Positions 1-11,579 of a stretch of 64,000 nucleotides of DNA are shown piece by piece. A model generated the notes under the pieces. It worked only from the letters and a program-made list of their open reading frames with translations. It had not been told where the DNA came from and did not search any database. The position numbers and the translations under genes are program-made. The stretch is from Paraescarpia echinospica. Taxonomy: Eukaryota; Annelida; Polychaeta; Sabellida; Siboglinidae. The first letter of the stretch is position 1. Each line of letters starts with the position of its first letter. The stretch lies in assembly GCA_020002185.1 (NCBI GenBank), contig CM034542.1, forward strand, positions 57,357,516 through 57,421,515, given 5' to 3'.

Positions 1-1080
1 AAATAATAAATTAATCTACCCAGCGATATATAACAAGTATAAATTTGTTGAATATTAATGTGAACAATCGTTTTTAAACACAGTGAACCCCGATTTTTAG
101 CCGCTATGGGGGAGTAGCGTTGCGATCTAACGTTGACTTAGTCCATTTGCAATTGAACAAATGGATGTTCTATAAGTATAATGTTTTTGGTGAATTTTTC
201 TATCCCATGGTGTCCCTAAGCCATTCAGCGTGGTTGTCCTCGGGACAACCTAGGGCATTTTTTCACATATGCAAATCAGGGCCTTCATAACTGAAATACA
301 TATTTTCTTCAATAGCTTTGCAACGATGCATGATAATGTCACAAAAGTGGTGTCAAGACCGATATTTTCATGGTCAACGTTTAAGATAAACACATCACCA
401 GATGTATTTATAACGGCTGCATGTTTGTAATTTCATAAAACTTTCAGATATCGGCCATGTTGGATCTTATTACATGCTTACCTCCAATGCAATGTTTATG
501 CATATTTCCAATGACTTTGATTCGCATCCCTATAATAATAATAATAGCACAACCAACAACAGAAAACTCATTGAATCTCGTTGTAATATTGTTGCACAAC
601 ACAGGATAAATAGTTATCAATCCATATAGTTGACAGTGGTTGCATGCATACAAGTGTCTATTCAAATTCCCAATATAGTGCTGTGTGCCATGTCTAATCT
701 TGGTGTGTCAAAACATGGGTTTTAGAAATCAGAGGTTTCAAATATGTTATGTTTGGCCTTCTTCGACTTTCAGATCCGTCATTTTTAAAGATGCCGGTCG
801 TCAAAACAAATTTCACAATTTTTACCAAATATGTCATATATGTCTATGTTAATATGTAGAATTGTGATCAGCAATTTCAAATATGTTACACAAGACCTTT
901 GCTAACATTCACATATCCGCCATTTTTCAAGATGGCGCCCATCAAAACCAATTGTCGCTATAACTAAAGCCCTACATCACCTAGAGCCGTAATGTTGATG
1001 CCAAAAGATATATTTTCAGGTGCGATGATTTCAAATATATCACATACGCATCGTCCCCAACCATGAGAGGGTTACAACAC
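1..1080. repeat. AT-rich non-coding DNA with repeated flank motifs
   Basis: I see no convincing gene here. From about 720 to 1080 two diverged direct repeats share a 'tttcaaatatgtta' stretch, a 'cagatccg' or 'catatccg' word, and 'aagatg' followed by 'gtcaaaac' or 'atcaaaac'. They lie just upstream of the PIN/CXC relic that starts near 1320, and their style resembles the long inverted repeats of the related element at 11.8-18.5 kb. They may be the terminal region of that relic. A small perfect hairpin (stem GTTGTCC/GGACAAC) lies near 232-250. Confidence 0.4.
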
Positions 1081-1319
1081 CCATCGCCAGCTGTACACGC
1101 GCAATAGATGGTACATAACTTGCTCTCTGCTTTCCAAATCACAGCTTATGACATTAGTTAGACCTGGAGGATCCGAGGGTCCAATGTCAAAGCTGGGTGA
1201 CCGGATACCGTCCTTCACCTACACAAACTGCGTGATGTCCAAATGAGAAGGATCTTGCTGATCAGCCGCCTTCCACACCAACATCTGAAGATGAGTGTGG
1301 GAGAAAGAATGGGAAGCCA

Positions 1320-2080
1320 GTGCACACCATGGCGTTTCCTCCCACAGATTATGTGCTGAGGGCACATCATCAGATGATGCTGTGGAAGGTCAGCAAGGTC
1401 CTTTTTGGCCAACAGAGAAAACAAGCACATATCATCAAATTACTGAGCAATGAGCTTGAGAAAGCCGGGTGCTGTTGTTTTCATGCAGAGGACGCTAAGC
1501 TAATGATCGTTGGACAGCACTGTACTCATCAGACAAAATCGAAATTATCCTCATTGGTGAAGACACCGACTTGCTAGTGCTTGCCACTTTCAACAGAAGC
1601 TCTCTGGTGTATTCTCAATGCCAGAACCTAAACAAAGCATAGTACAAAAAGTAAATGACGATCTGGCACATCAGAGCTCTTACAGAATATGTGGGCCCAG
1701 TTGTGGGCTAAGATATGATACCACAGCAACAATTGAAGAATTGTTTATTGCAGGAAACCAGGCTATTGTGTGCTTCCAATGTGGGAACCTTGATGATTTG
1801 CTGTAAAAGCAGTTCATTGAAAATGTAGCATCAAGCGCAGCTTACTCACAGGGATAAATATACCCCGTACTTCAACTGCTGCCCACTATCACAGAAGCAG
1901 GATCAGTTCTCAGAACCAACAGTGGAAAGGATCCAAGAAAACTCTAAAAGCCACGGACTAGAGCTGAATTGTCAAATATAAGTATCATGTTCCAACGATG
2001 ACTGAACTCCCAGCATCACCAGCTCATATGCTGTCGGTCATCTGTTGTGTGGGGCAGATTGTTCGCTTGTGAAGATCAGT
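1320..2080 (+). pseudogene. Decayed PIN/XPG-like plus CXC protein of a putative transposon
   Basis: This is a degenerate relative of the gene at 12.3-14.2 kb on the other strand. Reading in shifting frames, the segment at 1330-1560 matches the middle of that protein, and 1527-1615 reads IILIGEDTDLLVLATF. That is an acidic GEDTD-type motif like those of PIN/XPG-fold nucleases, and it is better preserved here than in the other copy. A degraded match to the following DTTS region comes next at about 1700. Several stops and frameshifts (TAG near 1576 and 1638, TAA at 1804) rule out a functional protein. The CXC tail is too eroded to be sure of. Function is inferred from motifs only. Confidence 0.5.
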
Positions 2081-2217
2081 GGGAAGATCCCCGTCTCTGG
2101 AGGGCCAACCTTTGTGGTCTTGCCAGGGTGAGTTGCCGATTCAGCTGATCCTTCTAGCGCATATATCTGTTGCCCTGACGAAGCTAATCATAAAATACAA
2201 CTTATGGCATTCTGATG

Positions 2218-2440
2218 TCATCCATGCGCGAGACGTGGCCTGCCTAGCGGAGCTGTCTGAGCATTTTCCAGGACTTCTTTGTTGGAGACATAGTCCTGCC
2301 AATGCAGTCCCGTGATGGAGTGCCGACATCGCTGGTGGAACCGTTCAAGCAGTTGTACTTGCATTCTGTAGAGGAACCACGCCTCAGCCCCAAACAAAAG
2401 GGTAGTGACGAGTGACGACGACAGCCTTGTATACTTGTAT
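2218..2440 (-). mobile_element. LINE ORF2 C-terminal relic
   Basis: The minus strand encodes a segment reading TTLLFGAEAWFLYRMQVQLL, followed by a basic stretch with FHQRCRHSITGLHWQDYVSN. This matches the region after the reverse transcriptase in invertebrate endonuclease-RT LINEs, usually of the form TLLYGCETW...LE.FH.RCLR.IL.I.WQD.V.N. Only about 75 residues survive. Family assignment is by recognition; the clade is not resolved. Confidence 0.65.
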
Positions 2441-2699
2441 CTTTGTTGACAAACGCAGCGAGTGATTCTGCCATACGTATACATTTCAGCAGGCGACAGA
2501 GTGAACTGTTGGCAAAGACAAACTACAATCCGTTGGTATGTAGTTGCGGAAAGAACGGATTTGAGTGTACTTCTGTGTGTGCGTGGTGTGTCAAATTGCA
2601 ACTGACATCTCCATGGTAGCTCTCAACGACAGCAGTGTTTGAACGTGTACCAGTAAATAACACTACAATGTTAAGCAATAATAAGGATGTACGCACACA

Positions 2700-3490
2700 C
2701 CTCACTGCAATTTTTATAGCGAATAGTTTTGGTGAAGATAACTGATATTAGAATAAGTACCCGAGTTAAAAGGTCAACCAAATACAAAGTATACTAACAT
2801 ATTCATGAAAACGGTGTTAGTATTTTAGAAACAGTAGCTAAGGACATAAACTATGATCGCAAAGCTTGATGTATATCGTTATATTAATCTATCCATACCA
2901 CTTCCAATGGTGTACAGAGTATAGATTACTCAGCTTAAATAAGTCCTTTCCCTAGTTTTTACTATGACAAAAGTGACCGGCAGCGACTTTCGACCAATTT
3001 CGAAAATCGGGGTACATGTAAATTACGATAATTTGTAAATGTGTTTAGAATACGATTCTGACCTTAATATCCATTGCAATGACACTTGTTAGGTACTATT
3101 ACACAGCGAAATGCATTGCCTTTCCAATGCTATATATCATCTTTATAGTATTCTCACAATAACTAAGTTATACATCATTAATTACGTGTACCCCCCTAAA
3201 TTTCAGTGAGACCTACGACCTCTTGGCAATATGCGAAAATGACAATGTTCCACCAAGTGGATTTTGGTGGACTTTTTTCTGGCAACATAATCATACAGTA
3301 AAATCTAAAAATGCCTCAAAACTAACTATTGCAATTTGTTTGAGGTTGAACCATAGATTGACTGGACTAATGGTATCCAATAGACGTGCAGCTGAGGGGA
3401 AAATTAGTGGAGGTATGTGTCAGTCTTGGAGTATGGGATCGTGAGTTTGTAATTATGTCCTCTGGTTGTATACAAGCGTGGCTGATGTAT
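2700..3490. other. No gene seen
   Basis: This is AT-rich sequence between two LINE fragments. I find no coding segment, splice-bounded exon or clear repeat in it. Confidence 0.5.
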
Positions 3491-3499
3491 TTCAGTGGG

Positions 3500-5131
3500 A
3501 CGTGTGATGTCGACAAGGCCATTTATGACTTTGTACATCATACAGACCTTGTCGACTTTTCTTCTGGCTTCAAGCTTTGGAAGCTCAAGTCTGGCAACGA
3601 GATCAGAGGCGCTTGTCGTTTGTTTAAAGTCATGAAAGATCCGCCTGGCAGCCTCTTCGGGACCATCTCGATGTCAGACTTGAGCTTCATCTGATGGGGG
3701 TCCCAGACTACTGAGGCATATTCCAGTACTGGACGGGCTAGACTGTTGAAGCAATGCGACTGAATGGTGGCTGGGCATCCTTTGAGGTTTCTAAAGATGA
3801 AGGCGCTTGTCTTATTTGCCTTAGGTGGCCTTTATGTGTTTCCCCCAGTGAAAGTGTTCATTAATCTCGACACCAAGGTACTTTACGCTGGTTTCTTGTT
3901 TGAGTGTCTGACCATGTAGGAAGTAGTTGGACTTAATCGGTTTTCTTTTTGTGTGAATGTCATCACCTGATATTTGTCTAGGTTAAATTGCATTTGCAAT
4001 TTCTCTTCCCATAGCCCCAGAGAGTTCAGGTCTTGTTGGAGTCTCTTGCTATCATTGGTGTTTTTTATGGGAGAGTACAGGATGGTATCATCTGCATAGT
4101 CTGATTTTGTTTTGGATATTGTCACCGTTGTCATTTATGTAAATCAAGAAAAGTGTTTATCCCAGGACAGATCCCTGGGGTACTCCAGAGATAACGTTCC
4201 CTGTTGATGATTTTGTTCCCTCAACAACTACTTCCTGTGTCCTGCGAGAGAGGAATGCCTCGATCCGTTTTAGTGTATGGATTCGGATACCATAGTGGTC
4301 CAGCTTTGTGAGGAGGCGCTGGTGTGGGACTTTATCGAAAGCCTAGGCAAAGTCTACAAGGATGGTGTCGGTCTGTCCCCCTTTATCTTGTTCAGTTGCC
4401 AGGTCGTCGATGGTTAGTATTAGCTGTGTTTCATATGATCACCGTTTCCGAAAACCGTGTTGGGTATTGGAGATGATGTTGTTTTGGTCTAGATGTGTAA
4501 CCTCGGATCTGATGACATGTTCGAGGAGTTTACAGCAGATGCATGTGAGGGGGATAGGTCTGTAGTTCGCAGCCTGGCTTCGGTCTCCTTTCTTAAACAC
4601 TGGTTGTTCCATTGCATGTTTCCGTACCGCAGGAATTTCGCTTGTTTGTAGTGATCCTTGGAACAGATGTGCGAGTGCAGGAGCGAGCTCTTTTGTTACT
4701 GACTGTAGAAGACGGCAGGGAATGCCATCTGAGCAAGCTGCTTTCCGGGGGTTTAGGTTTTTAAGGAGCTTTGTGATGCCTTTTACACTAATACTGATTT
4801 CTGTCATGTCTGGATGTAGGCTGTTGTCAAGAATGGGGATTGTGGTGATATCTTCTTTAGTGTAGACAACGCAGAACTGCGCGTTGAGGATGTCTGCCCT
4901 CACCCTGCTTTCGCTGTACGTCAGCCCATCCTTCTTCACAGGAGCTACGCCAACTGAGTCACATCTCCGATTTTTGATGAGACGCCAGGTTCTTTGAGTT
5001 GTCTTTATTGATGAAGTCATGAACGTATTCCTGGTAAGCTTGCCGGTTAGCTCTTCCTGTTTCTTTCTTGATTCTCTTGTACCTGTCCTTGTCTTTCTGT
5101 TTGTTTGTTTGTTTTCTTTGCCTTGGCCCAT
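3500..5131 (-). mobile_element. CR1/L2-like LINE, 5'-truncated and broken
   Basis: This reverse-transcriptase fragment reads on the minus strand from 5131 down. The linker and fingers region (4439-5131) includes CSDGIPCRLLQSV, NYRPIPLTCICCKLLEHVI and QHGFRKR. Near 4100-4400 the palm follows with GVPQGSVLG-like and AFDKVPHQRLL-like text in shifted frames. The catalytic YADDTILYSP lies in 3883-4134, and the thumb and C-terminal part (SLARPVLEYASVVWDPHQ) runs to about 3540. Stops and frameshifts separate the blocks and the endonuclease is missing, so it is a dead copy. The related but distinct LINE at 56.4-58.9 kb shows the same block order. Confidence 0.85.
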
Positions 5132-5305
5132 GCCCTCTTACAGGAACATATAACCATTTATTTTGTTTTGCTCGTATTGATGCGCATATCATTATTACTA
5201 GACCACTACGCAATAATGTTAGCAGTAGTATGTCAGATACCATTCTTTGGTTACATATTTCAAATATCGTGCTATCATCAACATATTTATAAATTGGGCA
5301 CTGTA
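5130..5305 (-). mobile_element. RT fragment of a jockey/CR1-type LINE (third piece)
   Basis: The minus strand reads YKYVDDSTIFEI, the YxDD catalytic block of a reverse transcriptase, then in another frame NDMRINTSKTK, the usual following block. It appears to be the continuation of the LINE pieces at 9063-9600 and 5645-5880. A palindromic MITE at 5305-5635 lies between it and the 5645 piece. Confidence 0.6.
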
Positions 5306-5640
5306 TCACGATAATCGAACGACTGTGGCGATACTATCGCGATAGTATCTTGGAAGCTAAATGTGCTTATGTTCCAGTTTTAGTTTATGTTAATTAAGTT
5401 ACATATCGCATATCACGTTGGGTCGGTGGACTCGGTATATAAGTAAACATTACGTAATAAAGTTGAAAAATCATGTTTGTGAATAGTATTACAGCGACAC
5501 AAGTAAACCTGCTGATGTGTTTGGCTAACTATTCTTACTATCGATAGTTCACTTTGCTATCGCCGATAACTATCGATAGTTAAATTTACTATCGATAGTA
5601 TAGAATCGCGACAACGACTATCGCGATGCATAGATAGCTC
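5305..5640. mobile_element. MITE-like palindromic element rich in TATCGATA/TATCGCGATA
   Basis: This is about 330 bp of non-coding sequence whose ends are roughly inverted copies of each other (left near 5307-5350, right near 5590-5635; both carry ATCRCGATARTCG and a run of CTATCGATAGT or CTATCGCGATAGT). A 20-bp perfect palindrome lies at 5331-5350, and ACTATCGATAGT occurs near 5537, 5568 and 5589. It separates two pieces of one reverse transcriptase, as an insertion would. I could not define a target-site duplication. Confidence 0.5.
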
Positions 5641-5644
5641 TACC

Positions 5645-5880
5645 CATTAGGGTAGCTTGGTTCTGACACTGCGTCACAGATCTTAACTTTCTGTCCACGG
5701 TCTAGTAGAAACGCTGCCATCCATCGGACAAGGTGTGCTGGCACGTCCATTGCAAACCGTTTATTAATTAGCATATTATGATTAATTGTATCAAACGCTT
5801 TGCTGTGGTCGAGAAGTAACACTCTTACAATATTGCCAGTCACACCTGTGGCTTCATATCTTTTGTGAAGCATTTCAACC
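5645..5880 (-). mobile_element. RT palm fragment of a jockey/CR1-type LINE (second piece)
   Basis: The minus strand encodes VEMLHKRYEATG, VRVLLLDHSKAFDTINHNML and VRWMAAFLLDRGQKVKI, the LDFSKAFD block of a LINE reverse transcriptase. It joins in frame and in order to the piece ending near 9063 (…CTTDALV), so the two were contiguous before the CR1-like element between them inserted. Confidence 0.8.
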
Positions 5881-5886
5881 AAGAGG

Positions 5887-6084
5887 ATGGCGATCAACGC
5901 ACTAGTTGAGCAGATGTGTAAAGAAGAGGGGGTGGGATTCGTAGATTTATGGGGATACTTTGTTGGGAGGGAAGATATGTACATGAGAGATGGCCTACAT
6001 CTAAGTGGAAAGGGGGCAGCAGTTTTCTCAGAGAACTTGCTGCAATCTGTTGACAGTGGGACAGGCTGCATCTATTTAAACTAG
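5887..6084 (+). pseudogene. LINE ORF1 C-terminal tail (esterase-like), truncated
   Basis: About 65 residues read in from the element's truncated 5' end and stop at 6084. GVGFVDLW, the FVGRxDMY region and DGLHLSGKGAAVF are typical of the end of the SGNH/GDSL-esterase part of CR1-family ORF1 proteins; the D-x-x-H pair within RDGLHL would be the catalytic Asp/His. The upstream two thirds of ORF1 are absent because of 5' truncation. Confidence 0.7.
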
Positions 6085-6248
6085 ATTCGCAGGGGGGATT
6101 CACAGAGAAGCCTGAAACTGGAGGCATAGATAAAGACAGCAGAAATAAATCGGCAAAGAACAGCCTGGAAAACTGTTCTGAATCAGGATATAAATGCATT
6201 TGTTTAAATGCAAGGAGCATAGTAAACAAAAGAAGTGAACTAAACATT

Positions 6249-8963
6249 ATGGTAGAAGATATTGACCCTCACATAATAGGTATAACCGAATCGTGGGCCA
6301 CCACTGATATATCAGATGCCGAATTGGGACTAACAGGATATGTAATGTTTAGGAAAGATAGAATAGGAAGAAAGGGAGGTGGAGTTATTTTATATATTAA
6401 AGAATCTATCCAGGCTTATGAAATAAAATTAGAAAGAGAAGCAGATTGCGAAGAAGCTGTTTGGTGTAACATAGTTACAGGAAACTCAACGTTAACAGTT
6501 GGGTTAGTTTATCGAAGTCCAAACATAAGCATAGAAGAGAATGAAAAAATACAAAACGCTATAAGGGAAGTAAGCAAACGGAACTGTATTATTATGGGGG
6601 ACTTTAACCATGGGCATATACAATGGAAATCTCTACAGAGTATGGGGAGTGAGGACCACAAGTTTTTAGTTTTAGTACAAGATAGTTTCCTTTCTCAACA
6701 TGTGCTAGAACCAACCAGGGGAGAGAATGTGTTAGACTTAGTTTTGTCCTCACAGAAAGAATTAGTTGACAATGTCAAGATATGTGAGCCACTGGGGAGT
6801 AGTGATCACAACCAGATACATTTTACCATCAAAGTAAAATCAGAAAGGAATAGTAAAAAGCAGTATAGGAGAAATTTCCACAAAGGAAGGTATAAGGACA
6901 TGAGGAAATATTTAGCAAAGATAGACTGGAATAACACACTGAAGAATAAGACAGCAACCGAATGCTGGAATATCTTAAATAGTGAAATTAAGTGCATAGT
7001 CGATAAATTTGTACCTTTCAAAAAACAAGGGAAACGGTCTAAAAAGAAACACTTATCGAAAGAAGCCATTAGAAAAATTAAGTATAAACAAATGATGTGG
7101 AAGTCATATAGATGTACTGGAAATGATGAAGACTACAACATTTATAAAGAAGCACTTAATCAAGCTACAGCTGAAATTAGAAATTCAAAGAGAAGCTATG
7201 AAAAAAAATTAGCTAGTAATATAAAACATGACAGTAAGAGTTTTTATGCGTATATTCGAAGCAAACAGAAAGTTCAGGATAAGGTCGGTCCTCTAGAAGA
7301 TAGTGCTGGAAATACAATATCAGAGGGATTCTTAATGGCAGAAGACCTGAATGAGTATTTTAGTTCAGTGTTTACCAGGGAAGATATTAGTTCACTGCCA
7401 GTACCAGAGGCTAAGTTCAAGGGGGCAGATTCAGACTATTTAGGACAGTTAGTTGTAACCTCGGAAATGGTAGCTAAGAAAATAAGGGCTATGAAGGATA
7501 ATAAATCACCTGGAGTGGACGGGATTCCGCCCAAACTACTATTGGAAATTGTAGAACAAATTAGCGTACCGCTTGTAACAGTTTTCAATTTGTCATTAGA
7601 AGAGGGAGTGGTTCCTTTAGAATGGAAAGAGGCAAACATTATACCGTTATTTAAAAAAGGTTCGAGAAACAAGTCAGAGAACTATAGACCAGTGAGTTTA
7701 ACATCAGTGATTTGCAAATTATTAGAAAGACTAATTAAAGATCACATGGTGGATTTTCTTGTTAAACATAACTTGATAAACCCATCTCAACATGGGTTTT
7801 TAAAAGCGAGGTCATGCTTAACAAATATGTTATGTTTTTTGGAAGACATCACTAGGTGGGTAGATGAGGGATCACCAGTAGATATCATCTATTTAGATTT
7901 TCAAAAAGCTTTCGACAAAGTACCACATCAAAGATTACTCCTTAAGCTAAAGGCCCATGGCATAGGAAATGGTATAATAAACTGGATAGCAAAAATGGCT
8001 GAATGACAGAAGACAACGTGTAGTAGTTGATGGGGAGGCTTCAAACTGGAAATCGGTATTGAGTGGGGTACCACAGGGATCAGTACTAGGACCTATATTA
8101 TTCTTAATATATATCAACGATTTGGACGATGATATAACAAGCAAGGTGTTAAAATTTGCGGATGATACAAAAGTGTTTAGAAGGATTAAAAGTGATGGAG
8201 ACAGACAGCATTTACAAGATGATCTTGATAGGTTGATCAAATGGTCTGAAAAGTGGCAAATGCTGTTCAATTTTGGGAAATGTAAATGCCTCCACACAGG
8301 TCATGGGAATGAAGAGGTAAAATATAAAATGGGGGTACTGTTCTAAGTACTACTGTAAAAGAAAAGGACTTGGGGTTAACCATTAGTGCTGATATGAAGG
8401 TTTCAGAGCAGTGCGGAATTGCAGCGTCAAAGGGAAATCAAATCCTTGGATTAATTAGGCGAAATATAGCGTATAAGAAAAAAGAATTAATAGTACCGCT
8501 GTACAAAACAATAGTGAGGCCTCATTTAGAATATTGTATACAAGCATGGAGGCCATATCGCAAGAAGGACATAGATATGCTAGAAAGAGTACAGAGGAGA
8601 GCGACTAAAATGATACCAAATCTGAGGGATCTTAGTTACGAAATACGCCTAAAAGAATGTGGTTTAACAACATTAGAGACCAGGAGATTGAGAGGAGATC
8701 ACATAGAAGTGTTTAAAATATTGAATGGTTATGAAAATATTGATAGAAACATTTTTTTCTCAGTTAAGAAAAATAGAAGGACCAGAGGACATGAAGCTAC
8801 TTTAGTAAAGGAGCAGTGTAGATTAGATATAAGAAAGTTCTCATTCTCACAAAGGACTGTAAATGAATGGAACAGATTATCTCCTGATTGTGTTGGTGCT
8901 AGTAGCGTGAATATGTTTAAAAATAAAATCGACACACACCTTAAAAAGGCGGGATACATGTAG
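6249..8963 (+). pseudogene. CR1-like ORF2: endonuclease + reverse transcriptase, two frameshifts
   Basis: The first block (6249-8006, 585 codons) holds an AP-endonuclease (GITESWATTDISDAEL, MGDFNH near 6595, SSDHNQIHF near 6800), a linker, then RT motifs (SPGVDGIPP, NYRPVSLTSVICKLLERL, QHGFLKARSC, IIYLDFQKAFDKVPHQRLL). A frameshift in the A run at about 7990 cuts it off. The next block (from about 8007) continues with SGVPQGSVLGPILF and the catalytic FADDTKVF near 8160. A second shift follows at about 8335, where a base seems missing after ATGGGGG (compare the intact ATGGGGGATACT at 25585). The C-terminal block runs 8348-8963 with PHLEYCIQAWRPY. Otherwise it is open, so the insertion is fairly recent. 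It would reverse-transcribe its own RNA at a nicked target; this copy cannot make full protein. Confidence 0.88.
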
Positions 8964-9062
8964 ATAAAAAGTATTGGACTCTCGATAAGCCAAATGGCTT
9001 CCTTGTCCACCTGCCATCCAGAGTAATTTTCTGGATGGCAATCTTGTTAAATCTTGTTAAAA

Positions 9063-9600
9063 AACCAGCGCGTCCGTGGTACAAATTCCCGCAATACCTC
9101 CGAACTGTTTATCGTCAATTCGGGGTTTAACATAAACATCAACCCACTTCAGCACTAAAGATTCAAGAACCTCAGCCAGAATTGGAGAAAGCGATACAGG
9201 TCTAACATCTTTTTCAATTGTATCTGGCGGGTGTTTCTTTGACAATGGAATAACGGTTGCTAACTTCAACAATTTCGGTAGTACACCTTCTCTGAGTGAG
9301 CTGTTGAATATTGCTTTGACTCGTGGTGTGAGAAGGTGCGAAAAGTCTCAAAGTCCATGGAGAAATGTTGTCCGGTCCGGTGGCTTTGTTTGCTTTGACC
9401 TTATTAAGTGCCACCACTGTATTAGCCACGCTAATAATGAATTCAGCTGGCAGTGGTTCCTTGATGTCAAACATTTGGTGGGAAGACTGTAATCACGGCA
9501 AGTTTTCGCTCACCGACAAACAAACTCATTCATGGAGTTGGCCAAGCTGTCCACATCTCCACCAGTAAATTTAGCGGGTGATCTCAAAAGTTCGAAGCTC
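9063..9600 (-). mobile_element. RT fingers fragment of a jockey/CR1-type LINE (first piece)
   Basis: The minus strand reads FTGGDVDSLANSMNEF, then NKVKANKATGPDNISPWTL, and in another frame ATVIPLSKKHPP, VRPVSLSPILAEVLESLVL and IDDKQFGGIAGICTTDALV. These are the N-terminal reverse-transcriptase blocks. The last words run on directly into the fragment at 5880. Stops and one frameshift are present. Confidence 0.75.
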
Positions 9601-9714
9601 TAAAAACTTATAGTATTGGTTGAAACAATTCCCTCCAATACATGGCAAGGGAACTTAACCTCACCGATCCAAAATGGCTTTCAACAACTGCACGATTAGC
9701 AAAATATTATCTAG

Positions 9715-10060
9715 GATATATATAGAATATATCCTATAGAATATATTCTATAGAATATATCCTATAGAATATATTATATAGAATATATCCTATATAATAT
9801 ATCCTGTAGAATATATTCTATGGGATTTTTGCTGAAGATGTTCTATATAATATTTGGTACTATAGAATTATACAGAATTTGTGTATAATTATATAGACAA
9901 TTATGTGCTCACGAGAATTCTATATAATTATATCGAATATTCTATAGAAATCTATAGAAATGGAAGTGACCATTGTAATTTTACAGACATTTTATAAAAT
10001 TCTATAGAATATTTTGTATAATATTATATATAATTTTATAGAACTATTAATGCGACATCA
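9715..10060. repeat. AT-rich palindromic repeat (TATAGAATATATTC units)
   Basis: A nearly pure A/T tract is built from alternating GAATATATCCTATA and GAATATATTCTATA units that are palindromic or near-palindromic. It is most regular at 9715-9830 and decays to about 10060. It can form cruciforms. No coding content; the rest of the stretch to 10430 also shows nothing recognisable. Confidence 0.75.
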
Positions 10061-10440
10061 TTTTCATAGAATACTACAGACATGATTGATATTTCTTTTT
10101 TATTTCTATAGATTTTCTTTAGACTTCTATATAATTGTATGTAACTTTTGGTAAGGGGCAGCCTGTTTGAGCCGACGTGACATGGTTGCCGTGATATTAC
10201 GCCGTCTGATTCTGACACCCACAACAGCGTCAACGTGCATTAATATTTGCTCCTTTCGACAGGTGCTATTAGTGTAGCGATTTATTTATTTATTTGTAGT
10301 GACGACCAAACAAACTACCCCCAGCAATACATAATGCTATATACGGTTTACGGGACTTTACGAACTTCTGCATCCCCCCAACAAAGACTGTGCTTAGCTG
10401 TTCTCGTACTGAATAATAATAATAATAACTCATACTGAAC

Positions 10441-10612
10441 TGTAATCATGCCTCCTACGGTCAATTCTCCATCAGCCACCATCTTCGCGCCGAACCAGAA
10501 AGCAAAGCCGTACGCCGAGAACATGGTCAAGTAGACGCAGCCCAAGCCCAGCCCGCTCGCCCGGCTCTTGCGGATGCCAAAGCCCTTCGCCTCCGTCAGA
10601 TGGGAGGCATAT
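10441..10612 (-). CDS. ABCB1: ABCB1-like transporter exon 7 (TMD1, TM5 region)
   Basis: This 172-nt exon encodes about residues 285-342, including EAKGFGIRKS, the coupling-helix end of the second intracellular loop region, then YGFAFWFGAKMV and GGMIT, which match the TM5 and pre-TM6 segment of P-glycoproteins (human form AFWYGTTLV...). The acceptor is CCGTACAG at 10618-10613 and the donor ACA|GTATGA at 10441/10440. It ends on a whole codon, as the same intron does in vertebrate ABCB1. It is the last transporter exon I can find; the next (TM6, VFFSV-type) is not in the 10.4 kb to its left, so the gene runs out of the window or is lost. The symbol denotes family resemblance, not proven orthology. 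Confidence 0.9.
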
Positions 10613-10672
10613 CTGTACGGAACGACAAGGAGAGGTTCTTACACGGAACAGTATTCGTCATAATACAAATTG

Positions 10673-10763
10673 TGACCAGCCACTGGGTGGGTATTGACTC
10701 ACAAAACTGTGAGATGGAGCCATGTGACCAGCCACTGGGTGGGTATTGAGTCACAAAAACAAC
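10673..10763. repeat. 54-bp tandem duplication
   Basis: The phrase TGACCAGCCACTGGGTGGGT plus the following TATTGASTCACAAAA occurs twice in a row, at about 10673 and 10727, between the transporter exon and the hAT element. Confidence 0.8.
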
Positions 10764-11579
10764 ATTTTTTAAAGTGACGTTTTGAAAAAAACTATGTCAT
10801 TTTGACTCATGTCGTCGATGGCTTCTTAATATATGACCTTAATTGTGAGGTGGCTGTATAACTAAGTTGGGTTCGTACATGAATGCAATTTCTTAGATTG
10901 GAATTATTTGTCGAGGAAACTAAACGGGACATAGCTCAGGCATAGCGCGGCCAAATGCCAAAAGTCTAGGTCAGGGGCCGTCAACCTTTCTGAATGGAGG
11001 GCCAAACAGATGACTTGGACTAAATTAGCGGGCCGCAGATGTACTATTAAATACTGATGAGCATTAGTCTAATCCCCGTGAGAACTGGTTCATTACGTTA
11101 TTTTTTGAATCTGAAACCTCCCTATTAAGGTCACCCTAGGGATTGGGCAGAAGTGACCTGAATAGCAGGGTGACCTTATTAGTTCCTATGCTTTACTGTA
11201 AATGGACATCATTTGGGACTGTCCCAGGGTGACCTTAATAGTGAGGTGGCTATATTACTGAGGTGACCGTAAAGCGAGATTCGACTGTATAAGCAATCTT
11301 GTTTAGAACTATGGATTTAAATTTAACTTACAAATTGTTACCAGTTACGAATGAAACGTATTATTATTATCAAACATCAGCGTCTAAATGTGAGCAACTC
11401 TTGGACGTCGCTATTACAAACACCCACTATTCATGGTCACTGTTCTTGGTACAGAAATGACGTCATCTGATACCGTAACTATTTTTACACGTGGTGCAGT
11501 TGTTGAGGCACCAACCAAATTGGTAATGAGCTTAGCGTGTTTGATCAGGAAAGTGTTCCGTCGCCAAATGTATGTTGTA

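Larger units (their letters stand above)
5881..9062 (+). mobile_element. CR1-like LINE, 5'-truncated, inserted into another LINE
   Basis: This is the best-preserved retrotransposon in the window. It starts inside the end of ORF1 (an SGNH-esterase-like tail with GVGFVDLWGYFVGR and MRDGLHLSGKGAAVF) and continues with ORF2: AP-endonuclease, reverse transcriptase and C-terminal region. The 3' end has a hairpin-like sequence (CCATCCAGAGTAATTTTCTGGATGG) and two copies of an ATCTTGTTAA unit. The host LINE is interrupted precisely, and AACCA occurs at both junctions (about 5876-5880 and 9063-9067), a likely short target-site duplication. Related truncated copies lie at 23.4-26.3 kb, 63.0-63.8 kb and, as fragments, at 54.3 and 59.5 kb. 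Confidence 0.85.

Noticed and set aside
6249..8006. 585-codon open frame as a host gene
   Set aside because: Its endonuclease and RT motifs, 3' tail and other copies show it is a retrotransposon ORF2.
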